From: Cyclaneusma minus
Lineage: Eukaryota; Ascomycota; Leotiomycetes; Marthamycetales; Marthamycetaceae
Reading direction: 5' to 3'
Length of the DNA stretch: 64,000 bases
NCBI GenBank assembly: GCA_037179335.1
Contig: JAKZHN010000054.1
Span: 112,971 to 176,970, forward strand
A program made the position numbers and the translations under genes. The notes under the pieces are model-generated. The model was not told the DNA's origin, searched no databases, and saw only the letters and a program-made list of their open reading frames with translations. Of the stretch, positions 45,201-55,661 are shown piece after piece (the first letter of the stretch is position 1; the number at the start of each line of letters is the position of its first letter).

Positions 45201-45998
45201 TTACGTACTGCTCTGGTTGTGTAGCTTCCAGCCATGTCCACGTACCCGGGTTCGCTTCCCCAACTTGCACTTAGTATACTCATTCACATGTGGCAACTCC
45301 CAAGCAATCTTCGTTCTCCGCTGCGTAGAATTGCGTCGGTTTTCTTTCGTAGCAAGTATGGCCACTATCTTAGGTCCTCGATGATGTGTACCATCTTTCG
45401 TCATACCGAATGCAAGCGCGAGTGTCTCAAGCATGTGGACAGTATTCTTGTTATAGAAATGGCCCAGATTTTTGGATGTAAATCTACCAGCTTCTTCTGA
45501 CATTGTAGTAGGCGGTTCATACACGTACGTGCCCTCGACGCACCCAGATTGCGTAAGATTTGCATATATCGGCCTGATAGTCATCATTTCCAGAGAGCTT
45601 TGAAGGAACCTGATAGCAGGTAGTGACTTTGCAACATGCTGTGGGTTGGTACACTCATAACTCTTATCTCCCCTAAACCAACGCAGATCCCAAAAACTCT
45701 CAGAGACATGGTCGATCTCGAGGTATTTGATGCCGGCGAGAGGCTTGTAGGTTCCTGAATCCCACCAGCCCTCGTAATCATTGAAGGCTTCCGGTCCCGG
45801 AACGCAGATGATGTCGACAGACTTGTTGATATATCGTTTGCGTATTTGTGCCGTGTACACTTGACCTCCGGATTTCTCGTGGAATGGTTCGTAGGCGGAT
45901 AGAAATAGACGGTGGGCTTCTTTGTTCGCGAGGAGTAGGGCTGGTGGTGAAGTCGGAAGAGAGTAGAACGAGGGAGAGCAAAAGAAGAGGGTGAGCAT
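45201..45998 (-). CDS. 2EXR-like fungal protein, probably truncated
   Basis: The 265-residue frame starts at ATG 45998. PPALLLANKEAHRLFLSAYEPF followed by KRYINKSVDIICVPG matches the second half of the fungal 2EXR domain (xALLxVNRESR..., then xxFNxDxDTI). The first half of that domain, normally LPxELRxxIW, should lie just upstream. Only a frame-displaced remnant (LLNLLLIGAMVRFAAWSF, up to 46087) is there, so the gene is probably broken or has a first exon I cannot join. The 2EXR function is unknown; these genes are numerous and fast-evolving in filamentous ascomycetes. The C-terminal part ends in a basic stretch. Confidence 0.5.
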   Translation of the reverse strand: MLTLFFCSPSFYSLPTSPPALLLANKEAHRLFLSAYEPFHEKSGGQVYTAQIRKRYINKSVDIICVPGPEAFNDYEGWWDSGTYKPLAGIKYLEIDHVSESFWDLRWFRGDKSYECTNPQHVAKSLPAIRFLQSSLEMMTIRPIYANLTQSGCVEGTYVYEPPTTMSEEAGRFTSKNLGHFYNKNTVHMLETLALAFGMTKDGTHHRGPKIVAILATKENRRNSTQRRTKIAWELPHVNEYTKCKLGKRTRVRGHGWKLHNQSST

Positions 45999-46677
45999 GG
46001 ATTATGACTTGAAAAGGACCAAGCAGCGAAACGAACCATGGCCCCAATCAAAAGCAAGTTTAGAAGAGTTGGTGTTGGCATCATCAAACCATTTTAAGAG
46101 GATGGCGGACAGTAGCAGCATCTCATTTGCCGGCAACCCTCACTTGTCTGTCGAAAAGTAAATATGGCCGAAAGGTATTTTCTCAGTTGACTTAATATAC
46201 TGACTAGCTCATTCATCTTTACACAGGATCTCATCATTCCAGTGACCAACCCCCGCTGTCTTGACCTAGATAGAGTTTTGCGTACGGTATTGCCACGATA
46301 CCTATGACGGCACTGGCAGTCGAAAAAGCAAAAAAGGGCCAACATGAAAAATCGGATTCGAACTCGCGGTGGCCGGTGGTACTTAGAGTACCTTCACTCG
46401 AATAATATCACTCACTGTCCGGGGATACTCCTGATCCTTGGTGATATTGCTAATTGTCGAACGGGATTCAGACTCTTTTCGACTGTATCGTAAAACATGA
46501 AAGCTATCGACATACCGCCATACATAAAGCAACTCATGAAAATGAGCCCTCGACATGGCAAATAGGTATACGAATTGAACCCAAACACCACTCGTCCCAA
46601 AACAGTCAAGTCATAACTCAGTACGCGTAAGTACATCAATCAGAAGCCGGTAACAAGCCAAACTCGCAGCTCATCCA
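45999..46677. other. Intergenic, contains 2EXR remnant
   Basis: The first 90 bp hold the displaced N-terminal 2EXR remnant. The rest has only short frames. A tRNA-like word at 46345-46365 does not fold into a tRNA. Confidence 0.5.
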
Positions 46678-48897
46678 TTACTCTCGACCCCTTCCCTTGT
46701 AAGCACCCATCTTCTCGATCGAGCTCATAATCCCACTCCGCGTGCCCAAATCACTACCCGGCCTCATCCCCAAGACGTTCCCTGTGCTTCCACTCTGCGC
46801 ACTGCCTGTCCTTTTCGACCCCATCGACTCGGGCCTAGGTCTGCCTATCCCGCTGGGGCGAGAAGCTGCCGGTGCCCGCAAGCCCGATGGCCTATGCAAG
46901 GTGATTCGCTTGTCTGTTCCGGCTAATTGCCGTGCCGGACTCTCGGGTACCGTGGGGCGTGGGGACGCCGTGGGGCGTGGGGACGGCGGTGGCATGCTGC
47001 TCTGCAGTGAAATCATCTCCTCCGCAGCAGCGACCAACTCTCCCTTCTCGACACGCTCAGTGTCGAGTTCGTGACGCAGCTGGTCGTTATCGCGCTTGAG
47101 ACTGTTCATTTCCTGAGTCAGTCCCTCAATCCTCGCTTCGAGCTCCTTGTTGGTCTTGGCGTCTTCGGCTGCCTGTGTCCTCAAACTGTCCGCCTGGTCA
47201 TCAGACATCTTGATGGTGGAGAGGGTGGCGTCGCGGGCGCTTCGGAGCTCGTCGTTCTCTCTGCGGAGCTCGTCGACTTTGCCTTCGAGCTCCTTGAGCT
47301 TGCGTTCCCAGCGGGACTCGTAGCTCTTCTTCAGGGCCGCCACCTTGACTTCGTGCTTGCCCTTGTACAGCGTGTGCAGCTCTCTGGACACGCGCTCAAC
47401 TGCGAGGTCGATCTCCCTGCTGTTTGAGGCGTCACTGCGTGCGGACTCTGATATTTCCCCACCAGAGGACGACCTCTTGGAGCTTGATCGCATAGTGGCC
47501 ATTCTGCTCTCAGCTTGTTGCGCGATAAGTTCTGCTGCTTCTCGTCGCTTTTCACTTTCCTCGATTCGGCCCTCGAGTTCTTCTCGCTCCTGCTGCATAT
47601 TCACAACCTCGCTCTTGACCTCCCGAAGGATCCCATCCATGTTCTTGCATCTCCTCTCCCAGTCTTCTTTCTCGTAAGCCAGCTGCTCTCTGGCTTGGCG
47701 CTCTTCCCGAAGTTGTTCTAAGCTCTCTCCAACACGCTTCTCTGCGTCGCCGATTGCAGTCTTGAGCGAGAGGACTTCGGCTTCCCTGCCACTGAGCGAT
47801 GCTTTCAAGCTGGAAATCTCGGAGAGGAAACTCGACTTCAAGCTCTCGAGTTCACGTGGCGTTATTGTTGGCAAGCTTCGTGGAGTGGGCGCTGGAGACA
47901 TGTCGAAGTCGAGAAGATTTGACATGCGTTTGGTGGCATTTGTCATGTACGTAGACCCTCTAGCCTCGGAAGGAGTGCTGAGCACAGAATTTCGGCCCCT
48001 GCTTGGTGATTGTCGGTGGCTCTTTTCAGGCGAACGACGACGATGGAATTGTTCAGTGAAGTCGAGCAAGAGGTTTGTGGTGTCTTCAGAGCCTTGATAC
48101 TGGTAGTGGTCTCGGCGCGGCGTTGGTGAAGCTGAGCGGTCACCCGGCGAGGACGAGCGATTTGACTGAGACGAGCTGCGCCTACCAGGCGTCACATAGA
48201 AGCTCTTTGAGGACGCTGGGGCAGAGTGCCTTGGCGGGCTGCGGCTCAGTTTCGCAAACATGGTCATTTCGGGGATAGCAGAAAAAGCACTGAAGGCTGT
48301 ATCGTCCACGCCAGTGTAGCCGTTGTCTCCATCCTGTGTCACAATCGTATCGTCGAAGTCGATCTCGAACTTGTCATCTTCCCGTAGGAGTGCCTTGGCT
48401 GTTTTCTCGTCCTCGAATATCCTAATAGGCTGTGTAAGACCTTCGTTGTCGCGAAGAACACCGTCGAAACTCTGGGCTTGCTTCGGCGGAGAAGGGGCTT
48501 GCTTCGGCGGAGAAGAAGGAGGAAGGTTCGGAACAGGAGTAGTGACCTTCACTGGAAAGCGCCTTGCTGGGAAAGGTGAAGTTCTCCTGGGACTGTTCAT
48601 CGACAAAGGCCTGGGTTTGAGTGAAGTTTCCACGGGTGGGGCCTCGGGGGCGGTCAGCGACTGGGTGGAAGCTGCGAGAGGGTTGGGGGAGGTTGGCGTG
48701 GAGTTGACATGTTCCACCGGAACCTCCGGAATCGATTCGCAAGGCATGAAGGTATTGTTTGCTTGGAAGGGCGAACTCTGGCTGTTTTCAGCGTCTGCGG
48801 TCTCGGGTTTGGAGTAGGTAGCTTCGGAGGTTTCGCTCGCGAGCTCGCAGGTCGCATTCAGAGCTGCTTCGCTCCTTGGTTGAAGCGGGGATTCCAT
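46678..48897 (-). CDS. Spindle pole body protein of the Cut12 family
   Basis: The 739-residue single-exon protein starts at ATG 48897 (MESPLQPRSE); the frame upstream has no ATG. Cut12 proteins anchor at the spindle pole body and promote mitotic entry and bipolar spindle formation. The N-terminal half is Ser/Pro-rich with many SP and TP sites (possible CDK targets) and a conserved acidic block, DDKFEIDFDDTIVTQDGD. From about residue 365 to 640 there is a long coiled coil, including DLAVERVSRELHTLYKGKHE and LKKSYESRWERKLKEL, the Cut12 signature. The C-terminus is basic and Pro-rich. Two coding tandem duplications are visible, PPKQA units (about 48476-48520) and SPRPT units (about 46954-46986). 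Confidence 0.8.
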   Translation of the reverse strand: MESPLQPRSEAALNATCELASETSEATYSKPETADAENSQSSPFQANNTFMPCESIPEVPVEHVNSTPTSPNPLAASTQSLTAPEAPPVETSLKPRPLSMNSPRRTSPFPARRFPVKVTTPVPNLPPSSPPKQAPSPPKQAQSFDGVLRDNEGLTQPIRIFEDEKTAKALLREDDKFEIDFDDTIVTQDGDNGYTGVDDTAFSAFSAIPEMTMFAKLSRSPPRHSAPASSKSFYVTPGRRSSSQSNRSSSPGDRSASPTPRRDHYQYQGSEDTTNLLLDFTEQFHRRRSPEKSHRQSPSRGRNSVLSTPSEARGSTYMTNATKRMSNLLDFDMSPAPTPRSLPTITPRELESLKSSFLSEISSLKASLSGREAEVLSLKTAIGDAEKRVGESLEQLREERQAREQLAYEKEDWERRCKNMDGILREVKSEVVNMQQEREELEGRIEESEKRREAAELIAQQAESRMATMRSSSKRSSSGGEISESARSDASNSREIDLAVERVSRELHTLYKGKHEVKVAALKKSYESRWERKLKELEGKVDELRRENDELRSARDATLSTIKMSDDQADSLRTQAAEDAKTNKELEARIEGLTQEMNSLKRDNDQLRHELDTERVEKGELVAAAEEMISLQSSMPPPSPRPTASPRPTVPESPARQLAGTDKRITLHRPSGLRAPAASRPSGIGRPRPESMGSKRTGSAQSGSTGNVLGMRPGSDLGTRSGIMSSIEKMGAYKGRGRE

Positions 48898-49651
48898 GGG
48901 AGCAATGACGGGTGTCGCGCAGGCACAGGCTGGCGGTACTCTATGGAAACTTGAGGTGTTATTGCAATTAGAGTTGGTCAGTCCTTGTTGATCTGGCGGA
49001 CGCGCGCGTGGCTGCTGCCGTTGTTTCGAGGTGGTGGTGAAACGCAGTCGAACATGAATTGGAATTGCGCTTTGGTTTCCGCCGCGGCGCCATTCAATGC
49101 TGCCGGGGTGTCGTCGTGGCAACGTCCAAAATGAGCACGCGCTAGTAGCCCCTTGGTAACCATTATATAACGAATAACTAGGAATACTCCCGATCACCAG
49201 TAATATTATCAATTACTAAAAGTGTCCTCAATTATTAGGAATAGGAACCTTATTAATTATTAAAACTACTCCTGTTTACTACTAATACCCAGAATACTCT
49301 CGATTACTAGGAACATTCCCAATTACTAGAAATAATGTTCTTAGTTACTAGAAATACTTTCAGTAGTTAGGAATATTCGATCTTGTCTCCGTTTCATTTG
49401 ACTCTGTATGCCTTAGGCGCTACACGTACCTCCAACACCTCAATGGACTGGAAGATTCCTCATCTTACACGCTCACACCTACCTCTCAAATCAGCCACGA
49501 ACTACACTGCATGTTATAGAGGCGTCAGACCATCACCCCACATCGAATCAGCTTCACCCTATTACCCTGGAAAAGAAATTTCCTGGTGCTGCTCTCTCGA
49601 AGACGCTCAGTTCTTGGATCGTTTTGGCGTCAACAAGGGAAACAGTACGAG
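48898..49651. other. Divergent spacer with degenerate repeat
   Basis: The spacer carries the promoters of the Cut12-like gene and the APH-type gene. 49165-49380 is a degenerate tandem repeat, listed separately. A frame reading in phase with the Cut12-like gene extends into it but has no ATG. Confidence 0.55.
49165..49380. repeat. Degenerate tandem repeat, about 18-25 bp units
   Basis: Units resemble ATTACTAGGAATACTCCC and vary freely; about nine can be followed (TTACTAGGAACATTCCC, TTACTAGAAATACTTTC, TAGTTAGGAATATTCGA). A similar consensus recurs at 56180-56320. Confidence 0.65.
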
Positions 49652-50634
49652 ATGGACGACACGTCCGCAACGACCGCAGGGGAAGGAACTCCTCCTTCTG
49701 GCGATCACAAACCGTTCAACTTCCATGAGTACATGAATCAAAAGAGATTGAAACACCGTGCCGCGATAGGCCTTCCTCCTGAGTCTCTGATCTCCGGTCC
49801 GCCTCCGCGACCGAATTTCCCTCCTGTTGTGTACATTCCTCATGACATAGACCTGGACGATCCACAAGGTAAGTAACTTTGCCTCCGGCCTTGATTACTC
49901 TCCTAGCATACTAAAGGCCTTAGCAATCACGTTGTACGAGCTGGAAGGTCGTAAAATCGTCCGTTACGGAGACAAAGTGGTCAAAACCGGCCCAACTCTA
50001 CTGCCGACCGAAGCAGAAAACATGCGCTTTATTGCAAGAAAGACCAATATTCCGGTGCCCAAGGTTTACGCCTACAAGGATGGATCCATTATTATGGAGT
50101 ACATTGAAGGAGACAGACTGGATAAGATTTGGAACGAGATGACGAAGGAGCAAAGACTGGATATAATATCACAGTTAAAGGGGATACTGTGCGAGCTATA
50201 CGCCCTTGAAGGAGAGTATATTGGCTCGTTGAATCGAGGCCAAGCCGATGACGGACGAATGCTGGGACATCTTAAGGGTGGCCCGTTCGATACAGAGACC
50301 GACTTCAACGAATTCCTCTTGGCGAACACTGTGGTGAAAAGAGATGACATTATCAGCCATGTTCTATCGAATTGCCCATTCCGATTTTGCCCCGCGAAAT
50401 ATGCTGGTCAAAGATGGAAAGATTGTCGCAATGCTTGACTGGGAATGGTCTGGATGGTATCCCGAGTACTGGGACTATGTCCGCTGTATCGCGAACGGCG
50501 ACAGACATGCCAACGAGTGGTACCAGTGTGTGAACTCCATATTTCCAAAGACATACGAACAGGAATTTGTCACCGATTCCTTCCTTGACAGGATACTCCG
50601 ACACAGTCTCCCAAATCTCAGAGGTATACACTAA
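49652..50634 (+). pseudogene. APH-type kinase gene with a frameshift
   Basis: The product belongs to the aminoglycoside-phosphotransferase-like family, common in fungi as small-molecule kinases. Exon 1 is 49652-49868; a 55-nt intron (GTAAGT, CTTAG) leads to ITLYELEGRKIVRYGDKVVKTG. The N-lobe and linker (MEYIEGDRLDKIW) are fine. Near 50350-50370 the frame that carries the catalytic loop HSDFAPRN and the metal-binding DWEWSGWYPEYWDY is out of phase with the upstream frame. About 12-15 residues usually found between the two parts are missing. No GT-AG intron of workable length repairs this. A small deletion or an assembly error is likely. A possible further intron begins at 50622. Confidence 0.7.
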
Positions 50635-50650
50635 CCCAATCTCTTACTCA

Positions 50651-51091
50651 TCAATCCGCCACCGATCCTTCCCACAGCGCATCGCCCATTTTTAATTGGG
50701 CTTGATCACTCTCACTCGAGGATATCATTCCGGCCTCCACCAATCTTGTCAAAGCATCTACAACCCACCCTTGGCAATTCCAAGATCGAGTTGTATTGTT
50801 GACGGCAGTGCCTGCGATGATCCTAAGGGCATCTTGGATCTCTGGAATAGTGGCCACATGAATTCTGATCCAGAATTTGATGTCATCTTCTGGGCTGTAC
50901 CCCCACCATGCTTCAGTGTATTGAAAGAAGCCATGGGCCCCCTCGACATGAGCCATGACTTTGCGCCCATCCGCAAGGTCGAGAACGAGCCCGGTATGTC
51001 GGAATTCGTAGGAGTCAAAGTCGAGGTTTTTGAACACCACAATAGATAACCTGTGGTTGTGTATTGGTTGAGAGCTGCTGGAGGAAGCCAT
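50651..51091 (-). CDS. Small fungal protein with His and Asn-Cys pair
   Basis: The 146-residue protein starts at ATG 51091 (MASSSSSQPIHNH); the frame continues upstream only from a TTG. I do not recognise a named family with certainty. FRHTGLVLDL places His32 on a predicted strand, and SWNCQGWVVDAL places Asn105-Cys106 at the start of a helix. This order (His before Cys) resembles permuted papain-fold thiol hydrolases such as PPPDE and LRAT proteins, which is inference only. There is no signal peptide. The stop lies 17 bp from the end of the APH-type frame, tail to tail. Confidence 0.6.
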   Translation of the reverse strand: MASSSSSQPIHNHRLSIVVFKNLDFDSYEFRHTGLVLDLADGRKVMAHVEGAHGFFQYTEAWWGYSPEDDIKFWIRIHVATIPEIQDALRIIAGTAVNNTTRSWNCQGWVVDALTRLVEAGMISSSESDQAQLKMGDALWEGSVAD

Positions 51092-51678
51092 GGTGAGGTC
51101 AAACCGGCCTGTTCTTATTTCATCAGCTTCTAATCTCAAGCACAAACCTCATCCTCTTGTTTCGTACGATCTTACCTCATTAACAGACACACAGCGCTCG
51201 ATTTCGAGGTTTCCTTGGACTTCAAGATCAATTGGATTCACTGTACACTCTATATAGATGACATCAACTCCGCTGCGGTTCCGCTCTATCATGTACACCG
51301 GGTGGGGGCCGAGTTGTTGGTCCGCAGCAAGCATCGCGCAGCTTCACTGCTGCTGAGATAAGACAAAAGAACGTAGGCTACATCAAAACTTCAATCCCAT
51401 CAACCCGAGCAATCAGACTCACCATTGAAATAAACATGTCAAGAAGACTCGAATTTGTGAATCTTGGATATGATGCATATGTACCCCAAGAAATCCTTGC
51501 TGTGAACATGAAAATCATGTATTTCGATACCACGAGAAGTTTGGCATCGTCGGTATCTATTTCCGTTTGTGTTTGAATGACCCCCAACTCCAAGCACACG
51601 GATTCCAACGCCGATCCCCGATGCCATCGTATGCCAGTTCCACGGAACGCCACCATGCAAAGAACACGGGTATTTCCC
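51092..51678. other. Gap with two unassigned minus-strand frames
   Basis: 51149-51334 (ATG at 51334) reads MLAADQQLGPHPVYMIERN and ends at a GTAAGA-like donor. 51378-51656 is a second open frame that ends in a GTGAGT-like donor. Both look exon-like, but their phases do not join each other or the downstream H/NC gene without a stop. They may be exons of a degraded gene. Confidence 0.3.
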
Positions 51679-52190
51679 TCAGGACTTCAGAAGCTTGTTC
51701 CTCTTCTCCTTCCTCTTTAACCGCTCGACACGCTTTCGGTGCATGGTCTCAGCCATCTTCTCGTATCTGGCTTTCTCTTCCTTGGCCTCTCGCCTGTCCT
51801 TGATCACCTGTATCCGTCTCTGCAATATAGTCAGTACGAGTACGATATTTCCAAAGAGACCAAATCATTGTTCTGTCCAGATATACTGGAGGAACAGCGA
51901 CGATCCACATACTTGTCTCTCAGCCTCCTTCTCCTCCTTCATCTCCTTCTCCTTGGCCTTGACTTCAGCGATGAATTTCCGCTCAGCTGCTCGCTTTTCG
52001 TAGGAGGTGAGGCCGGCGGTGGGTCGGAAAGCGCTCTTGGGCTTGTGCCATTGCATCCCTAACAAGTACGATCAGGAAATATTCTTCAGATGGTCTCGCA
52101 ATACAACCTACCATTTTTGCGCATGCCTTGAGGAGGGGCAGGCTTGGGAGCAGTGGTCGCAGCCACAGGAGCAGCGGTCTCAGCAGACAT
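51679..52190 (-). CDS. CGR1: rRNA-processing protein Cgr1
   Basis: The 121-residue nucleolar protein is needed for pre-rRNA processing of the large subunit. The exons are 52112-52190, 51913-52058 and 51679-51819; the introns are 53 and 93 nt, with GTAGGT and GTATGT donors. The N-terminus is Ala/Pro-rich and is followed by QWHKPKSAFRP and LTSYEKR, the family signature. The remainder is one long basic helix ending KRKEKRNKLLKS-like (RLKRKEKRNK). The length is that of the family. It is too finely split to be seen as one open frame. Confidence 0.92.
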
Positions 52191-52990
52191 GGTGAAATTT
52201 GCGCCGAGTCTTGCGCTACGAAGGCGATCGAAATGCAGAGCCCTCAAAGTCCAGATGTCGGTGTTTCAGGCCGCAAATTGACACTGTCTCAGCGGTGGTG
52301 TTGCGAGAAGGTTGACGTTGATAATGAAAAAGAAAAGGCCAAGACACTCGATGCGAAATTCAACAACTTGGCGGGTCCTGCCGAGCGTCCTTAGCGCCAG
52401 ACCCCCACCGACATCTTATCAGATCATGCGATAAAAATTCTGAAAAACGCCCAAAAACAAGGACCGCATCATCATGTGGGCGTCGGCGCGTCGATCGTGC
52501 TAAAAACCACCACTGCGTCTTTTTCATGCCGTAAACCACTCATCCTGCCGCCAATCACCCCCCTCGTGAATCATGCCGAAGCCCGTGTGAAGGAGGAGAA
52601 ATCCTGCGACAACCCGTATAAGAGTGCGCAGACGGCAGCAGTGTACGAGTAAGACCTATGTTTTCAAAAGGAAAATCTGCATCCGAGTCCACGATGCTGC
52701 TTCAATAACATACCTCACAACGGTTGACTGCAATTCCACGGTGCAAAAGGACGGGGCTTAGGGTCCACTACACGCCGGTCAACGATATCACACTACCTTG
52801 GCACACAAAACTCTGAATCTCTTTACTAGTGTCAGTTGAGGCGCGAAGCGATCTAAGCGGTGAGGACTGTGAATACGTATTCATACGTACATCCACTCTC
52901 TTCTTAACAAGGACTCGATCCCTCCTCGTCCACTTCAACCTCGACCTCAATTCGATATTCTGCCCTGCAAGGACGAGGCCCATACTCACC
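52191..52990. promoter_or_regulatory. Divergent promoter region, CGR1 and ornithine carrier
   Basis: 800 bp lie between divergent genes. A CT-rich leader (CTTCTTAACAAGG, TCCTCGTCC) precedes the carrier ATG. No repeated element is seen. Confidence 0.5.
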
Positions 52991-54137
52991 ATGGACGGCC
53001 TTGAGGACATTGTCTATGGCTCCGTAAGTTCACTTCTCCCAATACTACGAGATATGCCTTCATACTCCTCTACAACAATGTCTTTTCGACATGTCCTTCA
53101 ACCTCACGAAGCTGCTCTTTCCCCTTCTTCACCAACCTCGCAACCTCACAACCTCACAATTTCTAAAATCGAACCCCAACTAACCCCTCTCCCAGGTCGC
53201 CGGTACCATAGGTAAAGTAATCGAATACCCCTTCGACACCGTGAAAGTGCGCCTCCAATCCCAACCCTCGCACCTCCCCCTCCGCTACACCGGCCCCCTC
53301 GACTGCTTCCGCCAATCCATCCTCGCCGACGGCATCATCGGCGGCCTCTACCGCGGCGTCTCCGCGCCACTCTTCGGCGCCGCCCTCGAAATCTCCTCGC
53401 TCTTCTTCTGGGAACGCGTAGCCCAGAAATCCTTCTACTTCACCAATCTCTACCCTTCCGATGCGCCTTTACCGCTTTCGGCATTGTTCATGACGGGCGC
53501 AATCTCAGGGGCAGCTACGAGTCTGATATTGACGCCGATCGAGCTGGTCAAGTGCAAGATGCAGGTGCCGATTACGAGCGCGGGCGTTGAGGGGAGTGCA
53601 GTGAAGGCAGCGGGGATTACAGATGTGGTCAAGAGCGTCTGGCGGCATCAGGGCATAGGGGGTTTTTGGAACGGCCAGATGGGAACCCTGATCCGCGAAA
53701 CCGGCGGGTGCGCAGCGTGGTTCGGAAGCAAAGAGACCGTGACCGCACTATTCCACCACTTGAACAACAAGAAAGCTCTAGCTTCAGCTTCCCCAACTGC
53801 GACGGCGCTGGATCAAGCCTCCCCGCTAGCAGTCCCGGCGCCACTACCACTCTGGCAACAAGCAATGGCGGGCGCGGCGGCGGGCATGAGCTACAATTTC
53901 CTGTTCTACCCGGCTGATACCATCAAGAGCCGTATGCAGACATCGGCTGTGGAACGGGCGGTGGGCGAGCCGGCAATGAAACAGAGCTTTGTGAAAGAGG
54001 GTATGGCGTTGTGGAAACAAGCGGGCCTGAAAGGCATGTATCGCGGTTGCGGCATCACCGTTGCGAGGAGTGCGCCGAGCTCGGCCGTCATCTTTATGCT
54101 TTACGATGGGTTGAAGAAGCAGTTTCCGTTTGCTTGA
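52991..54137 (+). CDS. Mitochondrial ornithine carrier
   Basis: The 324-residue mitochondrial carrier most resembles Ort1/Arg-13/AmcA, which exchanges ornithine (and arginine or lysine) across the inner membrane for arginine biosynthesis. Exon 1 (52991-53023) codes only MDGLEDIVYGS; a 172-nt intron (GTAAGT, CCCAG) follows; exon 2 is 53196-54137. The three carrier signatures are PFDTVKVRLQ, PIELVKCKMQ and PADTIKSRMQ. The first repeat reads EYPFDTVKVRLQSQPSHLPLRYTGPLDC, here given in two parts: EYPFDTVKVRLQSQ and HLPLRYTGPLDC, both typical of the ornithine subgroup. The N-terminus is shorter than in some homologues. Confidence 0.9.
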
Positions 54138-54765
54138 GAGCGCGGTTGGACGGAGTGCTTAGATGAACAGGAGCCGGTTAAGGGGAAAAGAGGGGGATAT
54201 ATCGAAAAATACTGGGTATATGGTATTCTCGGCATATATGGGCTTGTGGTGGTTGGCCGTTGGGTCGTGGACGTATAGATGGTCATGGCACTGGCATAGC
54301 CTGGGCGTTAGGGACAGCAGACATTCTTGGCGTCGGTTCTTATATCTCGCTGACTTTCAGCGATGCGTCTTTTTTGACTGGGCACCGAATCAGCAAAGGG
54401 ATTGTTGGATACCCAGATTTCGCTTGCCGGGGGCCTCAGGGTTTTAGCATGGAGAGCATGGTTGTCAGACATAAACTCAAAGCCACGAAGCATTGGTTTT
54501 CAGCAGTTAGATAAGAGGTAGATGGGCTCAGGCACTCCAGGCTACAAATGAAAGCGAAGCATTTTCAGGTACAAAATTTTCCATTCTTCGAGACGAGAGC
54601 ATAGCCTTTTGGAAGGTCCTTGTAGGAATACATAAGGCCAGTATCATCTGAAAGCACCCGTACGCTTCACTCCAGGTCCCCAAGCCTTCGCCGTTCAAAA
54701 ACCGAATAATTTATATGAGATGATGGCGCGTTTTCCGAGTCAGAGAGAGCAGCCGGATATAGCAT
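54138..54765. other. Convergent 3' region, no gene seen
   Basis: 628 bp lie between the ends of the carrier and TspO genes. Only short frames are present. Confidence 0.5.
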
Positions 54766-55661
54766 TTACTTCTCGTCAACGTACTTGGTGTCGGTGGGCT
54801 TGGTGGAGGGAGGGAAGTCAACCTAAGCAGAATGCTTTTATGATTAGCAGCTGCTGGTAATTACACATGACTTCTAGAACTCGTCTTGCTTACCTCCTTG
54901 CTGGCGATATCCCAGTCGTTCAAGTAGCCGACGCCGGCGCTGAGGTAGGTCGCGAAGCCCAACCAGCCGAGGTAGGGGGCGAGACACCATCCGGCAACAG
55001 GGTCAACCTGGCCCCACTGTTGAAAAAGATTGTTAGCATTATTCTGCAGTGAGCTGAGACTTGAGTATTGAATCGAGTTGTATAGGATCTCACACGTCGA
55101 ATCGAGTTGTGTATCCGATCTGGATGTTTTTATGGAATCCACGGATAAAGGGGCTCAGGGGTAACGTACGATGTAGGCCAAGTATCCAACAACACCAGTC
55201 AAGCCCACAATGTCAACGGTAGCTTCAATGGGGCGCTTGGCAACAAAGAAGAGAGGCATCCAGATCAAGTTAAGACCGAGTTGAATGGAGTAGAGGGTGG
55301 CGCCTTGCTTGGTGAGCTTGATGATCTCGGGGGACTGAGTGGGGTGGAGGCCGGTGTTGAAAGCGCGGTAGGCGGCGAAGCCCATGAGCCCGTACAGGGC
55401 AGTCCACATGGGACCAAAGACTTGAGGGGGTGGTCGGTATGGGGGCTGGCGCAGGGCCATGTATGTGTCCTGGGTCTTCTTGGGCTGACGAGGAGAGGTC
55501 TTGTTAGCTTGTGAACAGCGATATAGAAGTCACTGGATGAGGGCACAAACTCGACATCCGAAACCGACGGCTGTACCACAGGCCACGGGGAAGAGAACAG
55601 CGACTGCTGGGTGCTCAAATAGAGCTGACGGCAAAGTCAGACTTGGGATGTAGGAAGTCAT
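54766..55661 (-). CDS. TspO/MBR family membrane protein
   Basis: The 201-residue protein with five membrane segments is related to the peripheral benzodiazepine receptor, which binds porphyrins and sterols and is usually in the outer mitochondrial membrane. Four exons are inferred: 55551-55661, 55170-55484, 54894-55016 and 54766-54822, with introns of 66, 153 and 71 nt. PKKTQDTYMALRQPPYRPPP and VFGPMWTALYGLMG are the family signatures, and WCLAPYLGWLGFATYLS is the fifth helix. It ends in a polar tail, KPTDTKYVDEK. The role in fungi is poorly known. A further 55-codon frame runs open upstream of the ATG in phase, with hydrophobic content; it could be leader or an alternative N-terminus. Confidence 0.9.

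Noticed and set aside
46340..46400. tRNA-like T-loop GAGTTCGAATCC on the minus strand
   Set aside because: The flanking bases do not pair into a T stem, and no acceptor or anticodon arm could be built.
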